37,945 bases of DNA from Solobacterium sp. (GTDB lineage: Bacteria; Bacillota_I; Bacilli_A; Erysipelotrichales; Erysipelotrichaceae): the NCBI GenBank assembly GCA_017469355.1, contig JAFUGM010000085.1, forward strand, positions 1-37,945, written 5' to 3'. The position numbers and the translations under genes are program-made. The stretch's first letter is position 1. Each line of letters begins with the position of its first letter. A model generated the notes under the pieces. The model saw only the letters and a list, made by a program, of their open reading frames with translations. It was not told the origin of the DNA and searched no databases. Shown here one piece after another: positions 7,951-16,140 of the stretch.

Positions 7951-8745
7951 ATGAGTGAATACACAATTAAAACAGAATCACTGACTGCAGTTATCACAGA
8001 ACATGCGGCAGAAATGCTGAGCCTGAAGGGAACCGATGGCACAGAGCGCCTCTGGCAGGGAGACCCCGCCTATTGGGCTGGACGTAATCCAACCCTGTTT
8101 CCGATGGTAGGAAGCACCTGGAATAAGGAAGTGCATATCAAGGATCAGGTCTATGTCATGGGGAATCATGGATTCACAAGAAACAGTGACTTTACGTGCA
8201 TCGAAGCGGATGACCAACATGTGGTCATGGAACTCAGGGACAGTGAAGAGACGCTGAACCAATATCCGTTCCATTTCATTCTCACAAACACCTATTCTGT
8301 AACAGACACCTCTTTGACTGTTCATTGTAAAGTGGAGAACACCAATGAGGAAGCCATGCCATTTAACTTCGGCTTCCATCCCGCGTTCAACGTGTCGAAC
8401 TGGGATTCCGCAAAGATCGTTTTTGACAAAGCGGAAACCATTGACGGGATCGAGCGCAATGAACTTTCCCTTGATCATGAAGCGCTTGCGAAAACGGTAA
8501 TTATCAATCAACCCAGAAGCTCCACCTACACCCTTACGGAACCAGGACAAGCACTGACCATCACCGCCCCAGGATTCCCCTGGTGCGCTTTCTGGAGTCC
8601 AAACGCACCGTTTGTATGCATTGAACCATGGCACAGTCACGCGGATTTCGAAAAGGTGGAAGTCCCATTTGAAAAGCGCGAAGGAACGATTATTCTTCCT
8701 CCCCACAAATCCTTCGAAACCGGATATACGATCACAATCGCCTGA
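7951..8745 (+). CDS. Aldose 1-epimerase family protein (LacX/GalM-like)
   Basis: A 264-aa cytoplasmic protein of the galactose-mutarotase fold. It resembles the LacX / 'aldose 1-epimerase family' branch: RLWQGDPAYWAGRNPTLFP near the N-terminus, the His-containing GNHGFTRNSDF (general acid/base region), FNFGFHPAFN, and CIEPWHSHADF with the catalytic Glu region near the C-terminus. Members interconvert alpha and beta anomers of hexoses or hexose-6-phosphates; the exact sugar cannot be read from sequence. The gene diverges from nagB, consistent with general sugar metabolism. AAGGAAG serves as the ribosome site, and a strong terminator follows directly, so it is probably monocistronic. Confidence 0.88.
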   Translation: MSEYTIKTESLTAVITEHAAEMLSLKGTDGTERLWQGDPAYWAGRNPTLFPMVGSTWNKEVHIKDQVYVMGNHGFTRNSDFTCIEADDQHVVMELRDSEETLNQYPFHFILTNTYSVTDTSLTVHCKVENTNEEAMPFNFGFHPAFNVSNWDSAKIVFDKAETIDGIERNELSLDHEALAKTVIINQPRSSTYTLTEPGQALTITAPGFPWCAFWSPNAPFVCIEPWHSHADFEKVEVPFEKREGTIILPPHKSFETGYTITIA

Positions 8746-8763
8746 TCAGATCATTCACTACTG

Positions 8764-8792
8764 CGTCGGACTATCACGTCCGACGTTTTTTT
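8764..8792 (+). terminator. Rho-independent terminator
   Basis: CGTCGGAC (8764-8771), a 6-nt loop, GTCCGACG (8778-8785), then seven T. A textbook terminator 19 bp after the stop at 8745. Confidence 0.95.
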
Positions 8793-8852
8793 CTTCGCTC
8801 TTCCTTCTGTGATTCCCTGCGTTCCACGACAATGTCTTACCATCGGTCATGG

Positions 8853-8877
8853 TATAATGTCGGCGAGCCACAGGCTC
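8853..8877 (+). promoter_or_regulatory. Extended -10 promoter followed by a small hairpin with a T-run
   Basis: TGGTATAAT (8850-8858) is an extended -10. Directly downstream, GAGCC (8865-8869), loop ACA and GGCTC (8873-8877) form a hairpin followed by TTGATTTTTTG, which runs to the ATG at 8891. There is no Shine-Dalgarno sequence. The hairpin plus T-run resembles a weak terminator inside a very short leader. Confidence 0.5.
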
Positions 8878-8890
8878 TTGATTTTTTGTT

Positions 8891-9919
8891 ATGTCAAAGA
8901 CCAGAAAAGGAAAGAAAAAAAGACGCCGTCTGAAAGCGGGGATTCGCCGCAATCTCAGACAGACACTGATCATGCTTGTCACTCTGATATTTACCTCGGG
9001 CATCTTTTTCTATATCGCACTTCTTATTATTCTCAAGGGGCCTTCCCCTACCTTTTCCAATCTGGTAGTTTCCACCATGTGGGAAACCCGAAGGGGAAAA
9101 GCTATTGTCAATGCGATGTTTACGGATGATGAGATTGAAGCGATTCTTTCAAAGAACGCGGTAGACAATACCAGTACGGTCGCGAATGTCTCGGATGATG
9201 ATTACAGCGATTATGGCATTGCCGCAAACATGAAAGATCGGATTGACATCATTGATGTCAGCGGCGGAACCTTCAAGGGAAAGCTGATGATAGTATATGA
9301 TCCTTCCCGTATTGAACTGGGAGTGAACTCCCTGATGCCAGGAGGAAATACTGGCTATTCCGTTCAGGATTACGTATCGGAAATCGGCGGAATCGGTGGA
9401 ATCAACGGTGGTGGATTCGACGATCCAAATGGCAAGGGTGATGGATCCATCCCTCAGGGGATTGTCATCCATGACTCGAAAATTGTCTTTGGCTCCCCGG
9501 AAGATTACGAATGTCTGATTGGATTTAACAATGCGGATCATCTGATTGTCGGAAACATGACCGGGCAGGATGCGCTTGATTGGGGAATTACCGATGCGGT
9601 AACCTTTGGCCCGGTGCTTGTCTATGATGGCCATGCCTGCCAGATTACCGGTAACGGAGGTGGGTTGAATCCCCGGACGATTATCGGTCAGCGGGCAGAT
9701 GGAGCGGTATTACTGTTAGTCATAGACGGAAGACAGACCTCTTCCCTTGGGGCTTCCTATGAAGACTGTATCAGTATCATGTTGGAGAATAATGCCATCG
9801 TTGCGGCGAACCTCGACGGAGGTTCAAGTTCCGTTATGTATTACGAAGGTGAGATTGTGAATAACGTTGTTTCTATGAATGGAGAACGGTTGGTACCTAC
9901 CGCATGGGTCGTGAAGTAG
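8891..9919 (+). CDS. Membrane-anchored phosphodiester glycosidase family protein (NAGPA domain)
   Basis: A 342-aa protein with a very basic N-terminus (KTRKGKKKRRRLKAG), one membrane helix (about 26-48) and an extracytoplasmic NAGPA / DUF2233 domain. Signature segments are GGIGGINGGGFDDPNGKG (about 167-184), NPRTIIGQRADGAVLLLVIDGR and ANLDGGSSSVMYYEGEIVN (about 305-323). The family includes the mammalian enzyme that removes GlcNAc from a phosphodiester ('uncovering enzyme') and bacterial proteins thought to act on sugar-phosphodiester polymers such as wall glycopolymers. Here it could trim or remodel a phosphodiester-linked envelope polymer, of the kind LicD might create; that link is inference. 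The end overlaps the next gene by 16 nt. The start has no visible ribosome site, but the basic anchor sequence supports it. Confidence 0.88.
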   Translation: MSKTRKGKKKRRRLKAGIRRNLRQTLIMLVTLIFTSGIFFYIALLIILKGPSPTFSNLVVSTMWETRRGKAIVNAMFTDDEIEAILSKNAVDNTSTVANVSDDDYSDYGIAANMKDRIDIIDVSGGTFKGKLMIVYDPSRIELGVNSLMPGGNTGYSVQDYVSEIGGIGGINGGGFDDPNGKGDGSIPQGIVIHDSKIVFGSPEDYECLIGFNNADHLIVGNMTGQDALDWGITDAVTFGPVLVYDGHACQITGNGGGLNPRTIIGQRADGAVLLLVIDGRQTSSLGASYEDCISIMLENNAIVAANLDGGSSSVMYYEGEIVNNVVSMNGERLVPTAWVVK

Positions 9920-11061
9920 ATGTAAAGTTAAAACCGAAACGCGCCTACAGTGAACAGCTGAAAAGCGGAGCACGCTTTTACTCTGCCCTTCTTCATCTGT
10001 TCATTGCGGTGATTCTGATCGGCAGTATTGCCTGCGGATACCTTTACTGGTGGCTTTACCGCTATGAAAAACAATCCATTAACGGTGCCCTTACCCAATA
10101 TGTAAAAGATGTGACGGATCGGAACTGGGATAAGGTCTATTACGATGATTCCCGTTACTTCACTGAGCTGAATACCAAGGAAAATGTCATTGATTTCCTG
10201 TTCTATGTATATGGAGATAAGAAACCCGGTGGTATGACCTTTTCCTGGATGGATTCCGACGGAACGAATGAGTACTATGACTGTTACTACCGGCAGTCAT
10301 ATATCTCAACCCTTGAAGTAACCAAACCGGAAGGCAGTAATGTCTGGAAAGTACGGACCCTGATCGGTTCCAATAACTATGAGTTTGATCTTCTGGAAGG
10401 AAGCACCTTCCGCATCAATGAGATTCCCATTACCACTTCCTATACGCATGAGGACAATCACATCCCTGCAGCTTATGAAGGCTATGAACTGGATGACCGC
10501 CTGCCTGCCGTATCCCGCTATTTCATCAATAACCTCGTTGGCACTCCAGCCATCGAAACCGAACGGGATACAGATATCGCAGTTCGTGATGAAAGCACAT
10601 TCCGCTATTATATAGGTCCAAAGCCTACACCCGAACAATACAGCGACTTCGCGAATGAAATCAGTGATACCGCCATGGCTTATGCGGAATATATTACCGA
10701 AGATGGAACACTGTATGATCTGACAAAACACCTCCTTCCCGGAACGGTGTTCTATGATGCGGTGCGCTCCTTCGACAACCAATGGTTCACCACCCATGAG
10801 TCCATCGAATATCAGAACATTGAACTGAAGGGAATTCTTCCCTTAGGTGATAACGCATTTATTGGTTCCATCAGCTTCGATTATGTCGTCACCGCAACCA
10901 ATGTCTCACAGACTTACAGCAATGCTTATCAGATGTATTTCATCAAGGATGATGCGGGCGAATGGAAATGCATTAACATCTATACTATTTCTTCCGATAC
11001 GGAAACTCCAGAGATCCCGATCGCAGAAGAACCGGAAGCCGCTGCTGACGAAGTGGAATAG
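9904..11061 (+). CDS. Single-pass membrane protein with extracytoplasmic domain, function unknown
   Basis: A 385-aa protein with a short basic cytoplasmic N-terminus (VKLKPKRAYSEQLKSG), one membrane helix (about 27-52) and an exported region of about 330 aa rich in Tyr, Thr and acidic residues, ending in an acidic Glu/Ala tail. I recognise no catalytic motif. The first exported part (about 60-160: ALTQYVKDVTDRNWDKVYYD) could be NTF2-like by general look only. The ATG lies inside the end of the phosphodiester glycosidase gene (16-nt overlap) with no clear ribosome site, implying translational coupling and a shared role at the cell surface. A terminator follows 48 bp after the stop. Confidence 0.75.
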   Translation: MGREVDVKLKPKRAYSEQLKSGARFYSALLHLFIAVILIGSIACGYLYWWLYRYEKQSINGALTQYVKDVTDRNWDKVYYDDSRYFTELNTKENVIDFLFYVYGDKKPGGMTFSWMDSDGTNEYYDCYYRQSYISTLEVTKPEGSNVWKVRTLIGSNNYEFDLLEGSTFRINEIPITTSYTHEDNHIPAAYEGYELDDRLPAVSRYFINNLVGTPAIETERDTDIAVRDESTFRYYIGPKPTPEQYSDFANEISDTAMAYAEYITEDGTLYDLTKHLLPGTVFYDAVRSFDNQWFTTHESIEYQNIELKGILPLGDNAFIGSISFDYVVTATNVSQTYSNAYQMYFIKDDAGEWKCINIYTISSDTETPEIPIAEEPEAAADEVE

Positions 11062-11109
11062 GGTTTCTGCGCTGGTAACTCACAGTTTCTTGATGTTGTA
11101 TTTCTTTTG

Positions 11110-11155
11110 AAAACGACCTGCCCATCCGTTCCCGGGCAGATCGTTTTGATTTTAT
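11110..11155. terminator. Bidirectional terminator between convergent operons
   Basis: AAAACGACCTGCCC (11110-11123) pairs with GGGCAGATCGTTTT (11134-11147) with one mismatch; TTTTGATTTT follows on the plus strand and TTTTC on the minus strand. It ends both the 8891-11061 unit and the long polysaccharide operon (last stop 11183). Confidence 0.85.
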
Positions 11156-11182
11156 GATTCAGAGTTCAAGGATCGCAGAATA

Positions 11183-11746
11183 CTACTTCGCGCCATATCC
11201 CCAGAAACTCCCATCATTTCTTACAATGACATCACAGGCATCTTCCCCATATGCCTGTTCGCATTGTGTCTTTCCTTCTTCCCCTTCATAGATGGTCTTG
11301 TATTTGGCAATGGACTTGGGAAGCACCACATGGCAGGGCTGTGAAGGATCCGTTCCTTCGTCACAGGTAGAAGATACCGGCTCACTTACTTCCGCCGGGG
11401 TTGGTTCTGCGGTTTTTGAAGACTCCATCACATGAATTGTGATAACCACTTCACTTTCATTGCCGGAAAGATCTGTACATACAATGGAAGGATAATATTC
11501 CCCTTCTCTTGTATAATCCACGTAGCCTCGCAGTCTGGTAGGAAGAAGTCCGTCAATATCGTCATATCCACCAATATTGGAAAAATCGATCGGAGTTCCC
11601 ACCTCCGTGGTAAATTCATACTGCGTCATATTGATATAAGGGGGAGACGTATCTGCCGGTGGCTGAATCACCGTTACCTCTTCCGTACATCCAGCCATAA
11701 CTATAGCAACAAACAATGCGCTCAGGAGTATCCGAAGGCAGTTCAT
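11183..11746 (-). CDS. Lipoprotein with Ig-like domain and Cys-rich tail
   Basis: A 187-aa exported lipoprotein. The signal peptide ends in VAIVMAGC, a good lipobox with Cys19 as the lipidated residue. Residues about 35-110 (YINMTQYEFTTEVG, DIDGLLP, VCTDLSGNESEVVITIHV) resemble the bacterial Ig-like / HYR / DUF5011 repeat found in Gram-positive surface proteins. A Pro/Thr/Glu linker leads to a C-terminal module with paired Cys (STCDEGTDPSQPCH, CEQAYGEDAC) and an aromatic end. Its ATG overlaps the flippase stop (ATGA), making it the last gene of the polysaccharide operon. A surface accessory role is inferred from position; I see no enzymatic motif. Confidence 0.8.
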   Translation of the reverse strand: MNCLRILLSALFVAIVMAGCTEEVTVIQPPADTSPPYINMTQYEFTTEVGTPIDFSNIGGYDDIDGLLPTRLRGYVDYTREGEYYPSIVCTDLSGNESEVVITIHVMESSKTAEPTPAEVSEPVSSTCDEGTDPSQPCHVVLPKSIAKYKTIYEGEEGKTQCEQAYGEDACDVIVRNDGSFWGYGAK

Positions 11747-13197
11747 ACACGGTTTCTCCTGTTTTTTAATACGCCCATGATCCGCTCATAAAGATGACGG
11801 AAACTGCGGTACGCAAACCAGTAGATGACCGTCGTTACTACAGTGATCAGAATTCCAAGCAGAATGATACTGATGACCAGGAACAGCTTTCCTGAAGCAG
11901 CACGCTGTGCCAGGAACGCATTCCAGAACCAGAATCCGCCTAAGCCCACCGCGATCGCAATCAATAACCGTGTAACAACAAGAACGTAATAATCTCTCGA
12001 TGGGCGATGGAACACCTTGTCATAGACAAGACGCGGATTATAAAGGAAATCCACACCCCAATAAGCAATCGTCGTCGCAAGCACCACACCAAGCAATCCC
12101 AGTTTCTGAACCAGTATTACCGAGCAGACAATCTTCACGCCCGCTAATAACCATGCATTGTTTTTCGCATTCACATACAACCCATTGGCATCACGGGCAA
12201 TAATGACCGGCTGACGCATGGTCATATAGAAGATGTTCAGACCAAAGAAGAAACAGATCGGAATACTTGCGGTATATAACGGATCCCCCATCCATACCGG
12301 CACAAACTGCGGCATGACGATTACGATCGTATCTGCGACGATCGTAGAGACATAGGTCGCAAAATTGAAGAACTCGGTAAATACACTGTAGCTGTCCGCA
12401 TTCCGGTCATTGAACAGATTCCCAAAGGAATTCATCGGTGATTGAACCATGGTCTGGGTTATCTTACCGATATTATCGGTAAGATAACTGTACGTACCAT
12501 AAACACTTGACATCACATAGCCCATAAACCCGGATACGACGATATTGTCGGTCTGGGTTGTCGCAAGTTCACTCAGCCGCTGTACCATCGCATAACCAGC
12601 CTTTTTACGGAAGGAGGTATCCTCTTTGTTTACGGGAGGCTCCTTCAGCCAGGGGTATTCCTTTAAGGCAATGAACCGGGACAGCGTATTCGCCAGAAGA
12701 ATATTCAGGCCCTCAATAATCAGGATAGTAATAAACGGCATCTTCATCAGAATGGCCCAGATCATGAATCCCATGCGAAGCACAGAGAAACTCTGAATCC
12801 AGATATTGATACGGTATTCCTTCTGGTCCGCCATGATCACAAAGTTAGGCCCCATCAGGAAATAGGAAATACCATAAGGCAATGCCAGTAACAAGAAGGT
12901 GCCGGCTGTCTGCCAATAGGTAAACGGGCTTTCTGAAAGATTTGGGAAGATTAATGACACTGCGACAGATGCGCAGATACAGATGATTCCCGTTAGTCGG
13001 AATACCTTACAGGCGCCATAATAAATGGACTTCACTTCTTCCTGGTTTCCTTCCGCAAGCGGCTTGTATAACAATTGGCGGAAAGCCAGAGAATATGCCA
13101 GCTCGCAGATATTCAGAAAGGTAATCACCTGCGCGATGGTTAACTGAAGGCCATTGACTGCGCTCCCATACAGGCGCACGAAAAGACTCACCTTCAC
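11743..13197 (-). CDS. Polysaccharide flippase, Wzx/MATE-like (start codon uncertain)
   Basis: A multi-helix membrane protein of the polysaccharide-transporter (MOP) superfamily, probably 12-14 helices, that would flip lipid-linked repeat units across the membrane. VRLYGSAVNGL near the start and KKAGYAMVQRLSELATTQTDNIVVSGF in the middle are typical of Gram-positive Wzx. The only ordinary start is GTG at 13197, which has no ribosome site and removes part of the first helix. The same frame continues upstream for 25 codons (RTKHSFYNFIVSTIAALILP, typical Wzx N-terminus) to ACG at 13272, which sits 7 nt after a good AGGAG. The gene is therefore probably 11743-13272 with a mutated or non-standard ACG start. 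It overlaps the lipoprotein gene by ATGA. Confidence 0.82.
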   Translation of the reverse strand: MKVSLFVRLYGSAVNGLQLTIAQVITFLNICELAYSLAFRQLLYKPLAEGNQEEVKSIYYGACKVFRLTGIICICASVAVSLIFPNLSESPFTYWQTAGTFLLLALPYGISYFLMGPNFVIMADQKEYRINIWIQSFSVLRMGFMIWAILMKMPFITILIIEGLNILLANTLSRFIALKEYPWLKEPPVNKEDTSFRKKAGYAMVQRLSELATTQTDNIVVSGFMGYVMSSVYGTYSYLTDNIGKITQTMVQSPMNSFGNLFNDRNADSYSVFTEFFNFATYVSTIVADTIVIVMPQFVPVWMGDPLYTASIPICFFFGLNIFYMTMRQPVIIARDANGLYVNAKNNAWLLAGVKIVCSVILVQKLGLLGVVLATTIAYWGVDFLYNPRLVYDKVFHRPSRDYYVLVVTRLLIAIAVGLGGFWFWNAFLAQRAASGKLFLVISIILLGILITVVTTVIYWFAYRSFRHLYERIMGVLKNRRNRV

Positions 13198-13282
13198 AAA
13201 CCCTACTAATGGCAGGATTAATGCGGCGATGGTACTGACGATAAAGTTGTAAAAACTGTGTTTGGTTCTCGTAACGGTACTC

Positions 13283-14233
13283 CTATCGTTTTACTAATGG
13301 ATGGAAAAGCCAGGCGGTGCTTCTGTGGTACAGTTTCAGAAATACCCGGTTCTTTCGGCTGAGGTTACTAAGATATCGGTTCTGTTTCCAATTGGGAAAC
13401 TCCCGGTTCATCACCTCTTCACTTTTCTTATAACAGGTTTCCCAGCAGTCACTCCGGATGAAGCGAAACATCCCATAGAGACGAAGATGTTCCACATGAA
13501 GGTATTCCAGTTCCTCCCGATACGCCTCAAACAGGCCTTCCTTCCGGAAGTTTGTTCGAACCTGTTCCAGAACGGTAAAGATCTGAAGAATTCGCTCATC
13601 CTTCGTGGAAGCCATGATGGATCCTTCCCGTTGACGGTAGTGAAACCCACATTCGGGAAGATAGGCGATTGACATCGCCTTAGCGAATATCATGGTCGTC
13701 ACCGGATGGTCTTCATACCAGGTACCAACCGGATAGCGATACCCCTCCTTCTGAAACAGTTCTGCCCGGTAGATCTTATTCCAGGCAAATAACGGAGATA
13801 ACAGCGCTTTTTTCTGCACGGAATCCGCATCCCACGCACTCAAGCCCTTCATCACAAAGCGCTTTGCGGGGTCTTCATAGTAATACTCGATGTCAGCGAG
13901 ACATACATCCGCATCCCCGATCTGTTCCAGCATATGTTCATAGATATCCGGTTCCACCCAGTCATCACTGTCCAGAAATGCAAGATAGGTTCCTCTGGCA
14001 TAAGGAATCGCAAAGTTTCTCGCATCAGAGAGTCCGCCGTTCTCCTTTCGGAAATAACGGAATCGCTCATGTGTTTCCGCAAAGTGTTTCGCAATCGCAG
14101 AAGAGCCATCCGTCGATCCATCATCGACCAGAAGCACTTCCATTTCCTTACAGGTCTGCGCATCCAGCGAATCCAGACACATCTTCAGATAGGCTTCCAC
14201 GTTATAGATCGGCACAATGACGCTTAACCGCAT
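13283..14233 (-). CDS. Glycosyltransferase family 2
   Basis: A 316-aa GT2 enzyme of the EpsJ/WcaA-like group. The N-terminal GT-A domain has LSVIVPIYNVEAYL, VDDGSTDGS, KENGGLSDARN and the DSDD metal-binding motif (FLDSDDWVEPD). The C-terminal half holds FAWNKIYRAELF and GTWYEDHP, common in capsule GT2 proteins. It probably adds one sugar to the lipid-linked repeat unit on the inner membrane face; donor and acceptor are not readable. GGAGGT lies 8 nt before the ATG. It is preceded by its own -10 box (14261-14266), so it and the flippase may also be expressed from an internal promoter. Confidence 0.92.
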   Translation of the reverse strand: MRLSVIVPIYNVEAYLKMCLDSLDAQTCKEMEVLLVDDGSTDGSSAIAKHFAETHERFRYFRKENGGLSDARNFAIPYARGTYLAFLDSDDWVEPDIYEHMLEQIGDADVCLADIEYYYEDPAKRFVMKGLSAWDADSVQKKALLSPLFAWNKIYRAELFQKEGYRYPVGTWYEDHPVTTMIFAKAMSIAYLPECGFHYRQREGSIMASTKDERILQIFTVLEQVRTNFRKEGLFEAYREELEYLHVEHLRLYGMFRFIRSDCWETCYKKSEEVMNREFPNWKQNRYLSNLSRKNRVFLKLYHRSTAWLFHPLVKR

Positions 14234-14260
14234 AACAAAAACACCTCCGAAAACAACGTT

Positions 14261-14266
14261 ATTATA
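14261..14266 (-). promoter_or_regulatory. Internal extended -10 box in the polysaccharide locus
   Basis: TGATATAAT on the minus strand, 27 nt before the ATG at 14233, in the 60-bp gap after the acyltransferase gene. No good -35 is seen. It could give a second transcript for GT2, flippase and lipoprotein. Confidence 0.5.
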
Positions 14267-14293
14267 TCATTTCGTCATCGCATTATCCTTCTG

Positions 14294-15310
14294 TTAGCGA
14301 ACAAAGAAGCGAACTCCGGGAATACGTTTGGCGATCTGTACAAGAATCGCAGAAACAAGAATCACCGCAGCCACATATACAAGCACCCCGCCAAGGTCTG
14401 TAAGATCACGGGATATGATGGGAATCAGAAACTCCAGGCGGTTGCGTACGATATCTTCAATCAGATAAATACCAAATATCGATGAACCAAGACATTCCAG
14501 TACAGGTCTTCCCACCCGATAATTTCCCCGTTGGAACAGCCGAAACAACAATACCGCATAAAGCCATACCGGCCCAAACCAGGTTTCTCCTTCATACCCG
14601 TGTTTGACAAACATCCTTCCAGTAAGAAGCGCCGACCCTAGCACGGTAATTGCCAATATAACTGCCATAGATAACACAGATTGAGGTTTACGCGCTTTGG
14701 CCGAAAGATAATACCCACAAAGCGGATAAAACAGTACGGTGTCTAAAAACGGCACATTGAAACTGTTTGGAATATGCGCAAAGAGGTTCAGATAGGATAG
14801 TACTGTTGAACCTGCCATTAATCCAATCAGAAGAATAAACGTATCCTCTTCCAGATGTACCGCAATCAGTCGAACAAGCGGCAGACACAGCAGAAACAAC
14901 AGATAGGTTCGTAAGAACCAGTATGGAGTAATCGGTGCCTCATAAAGCAGGCAGATCAGAAACTGCCGGATGGAATAACCCTCATACCCCCCCGCATGGG
15001 CAATTCGAAGGTATTGAAGGCCATACATCACCACAAAGATCACGAAAAACGGAAGCACCCGTTTTTGAAGAACCGTTCGAACCGATTCCTTCTTTCCTAA
15101 TAACAGCGCTCCTGACACCATAAAGAACAGCGGTACAGCACTCTTGCATAACACCGCAAGAATCAGTGAACCATAATATGAAACCGGATGGGATGTCACA
15201 GTATATAATTCAAAGCCATAAGTTCTTGTATGATTAAATACCACCATGAAAATGGCGAATATTCGTATCGCATCATATGCGTAGATATGCGACTCGTTCT
15301 GCTTCTCCAT
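14294..15310 (-). CDS. Acyltransferase family 3 membrane protein (OafA/Oac-like)
   Basis: A 338-aa protein with about ten membrane helices, matching the acyltransferase_3 family. The start shows the expected pattern (YAYDAIRIFAIFMVVFNHTR) with the conserved His after the first helix, then VPLFFMVSGALLLGKKE and YWFLRTYLLFLLCLPLVR. These enzymes add acetyl or other acyl groups to surface sugars at the membrane, so this one most likely O-acetylates the polysaccharide made by its neighbours. It follows licD by 17 bp; the ribosome site is weak (GGATCG, rather far from the ATG), so translation may depend on coupling. Confidence 0.9.
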   Translation of the reverse strand: MEKQNESHIYAYDAIRIFAIFMVVFNHTRTYGFELYTVTSHPVSYYGSLILAVLCKSAVPLFFMVSGALLLGKKESVRTVLQKRVLPFFVIFVVMYGLQYLRIAHAGGYEGYSIRQFLICLLYEAPITPYWFLRTYLLFLLCLPLVRLIAVHLEEDTFILLIGLMAGSTVLSYLNLFAHIPNSFNVPFLDTVLFYPLCGYYLSAKARKPQSVLSMAVILAITVLGSALLTGRMFVKHGYEGETWFGPVWLYAVLLFRLFQRGNYRVGRPVLECLGSSIFGIYLIEDIVRNRLEFLIPIISRDLTDLGGVLVYVAAVILVSAILVQIAKRIPGVRFFVR

Positions 15311-15327
15311 ACAAGGTTTCGATCCAC

Positions 15328-16140
15328 TCAGTCCTTATACCAGACCTGATAGGCATGATGGGTCTTCTGCTTTTCCAGCGGAGGAAGTTCCATATAGTCC
15401 GGTCCATAAAACACATTCAGACAGCCTTCATAACCCACTGGGATCCGAAAGGCATACTGTTCAAACGGGACAATACGGAAGCTTTCAAACCACTCCCCTT
15501 TCAGTAACTCCTGCTTCATCGCTGCGCAGGGGTAACCAACATAGGCAGTAAGCTCTGGACTCATATATTTCCTGCATAAAAGATCCTGTTGGAAAATCAG
15601 ATCTTTACGTTTTCCCTTTGGGGAAAACGTCTTGATTGTCCTTACCGCAAGATTGCGATACCACTTCGCCTCTGGCAGAACCTTCCAGTTCTGCACATTG
15701 AGCTTCTTGCGAAGTTTCAGAAGGTCACTTGTAAGTGCCTTGGCTTCTTCTTCGGTATTCCCAAGATTATCTAGCGGAAAGACATCCAGATAAACGCCAA
15801 GTCTCACCGGGCTGTCTACTGCTTCTTCCATTACCGTGCGGGTATCCACCAGTTTCCCGGAAGACACATATAACTCCGGTTCCTGATGAAAGGAGACAAA
15901 CGCATAGTGCGGTGTCAACGTTTCTTCATTAAAGATCCGCGCAAATGTCTCGTAATCATTCCTTGGCATTCCTACATCGATATCATCATCCCAGGGAATA
16001 TAGCCTTTGTGGCGAACTGCCCCAAGCAGAGTTCCACCAGTCAGGAAATAGGAAAGGTCATGATCATTACAGAATTGATCAAACTCCTTTAGCATTTCCA
16101 ACATCAGCTGTTTCTGTTCTTCCAGCGTTACTTCTCTCAT
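15328..16140 (-). CDS. LicD family phosphotransferase
   Basis: A 270-aa protein of the LicD family. The nucleotidyltransferase-like core is plain: YFLTGGTLLGAVRHKGYIPW followed by DDDIDVGMPRNDYE (about residues 31-65). LicD proteins move phosphocholine from CDP-choline to surface sugars; the related fukutin/FKRP enzymes move ribitol phosphate from CDP-ribitol. No choline uptake or kinase gene is near, but an IspD/TarI-like cytidylyltransferase lies two genes upstream, so the donor here may be a different CDP-linked group. The ATG overlaps the stop of the ThDP enzyme gene (ATGA), indicating tight coupling. Confidence 0.92.
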   Translation of the reverse strand: MREVTLEEQKQLMLEMLKEFDQFCNDHDLSYFLTGGTLLGAVRHKGYIPWDDDIDVGMPRNDYETFARIFNEETLTPHYAFVSFHQEPELYVSSGKLVDTRTVMEEAVDSPVRLGVYLDVFPLDNLGNTEEEAKALTSDLLKLRKKLNVQNWKVLPEAKWYRNLAVRTIKTFSPKGKRKDLIFQQDLLCRKYMSPELTAYVGYPCAAMKQELLKGEWFESFRIVPFEQYAFRIPVGYEGCLNVFYGPDYMELPPLEKQKTHHAYQVWYKD

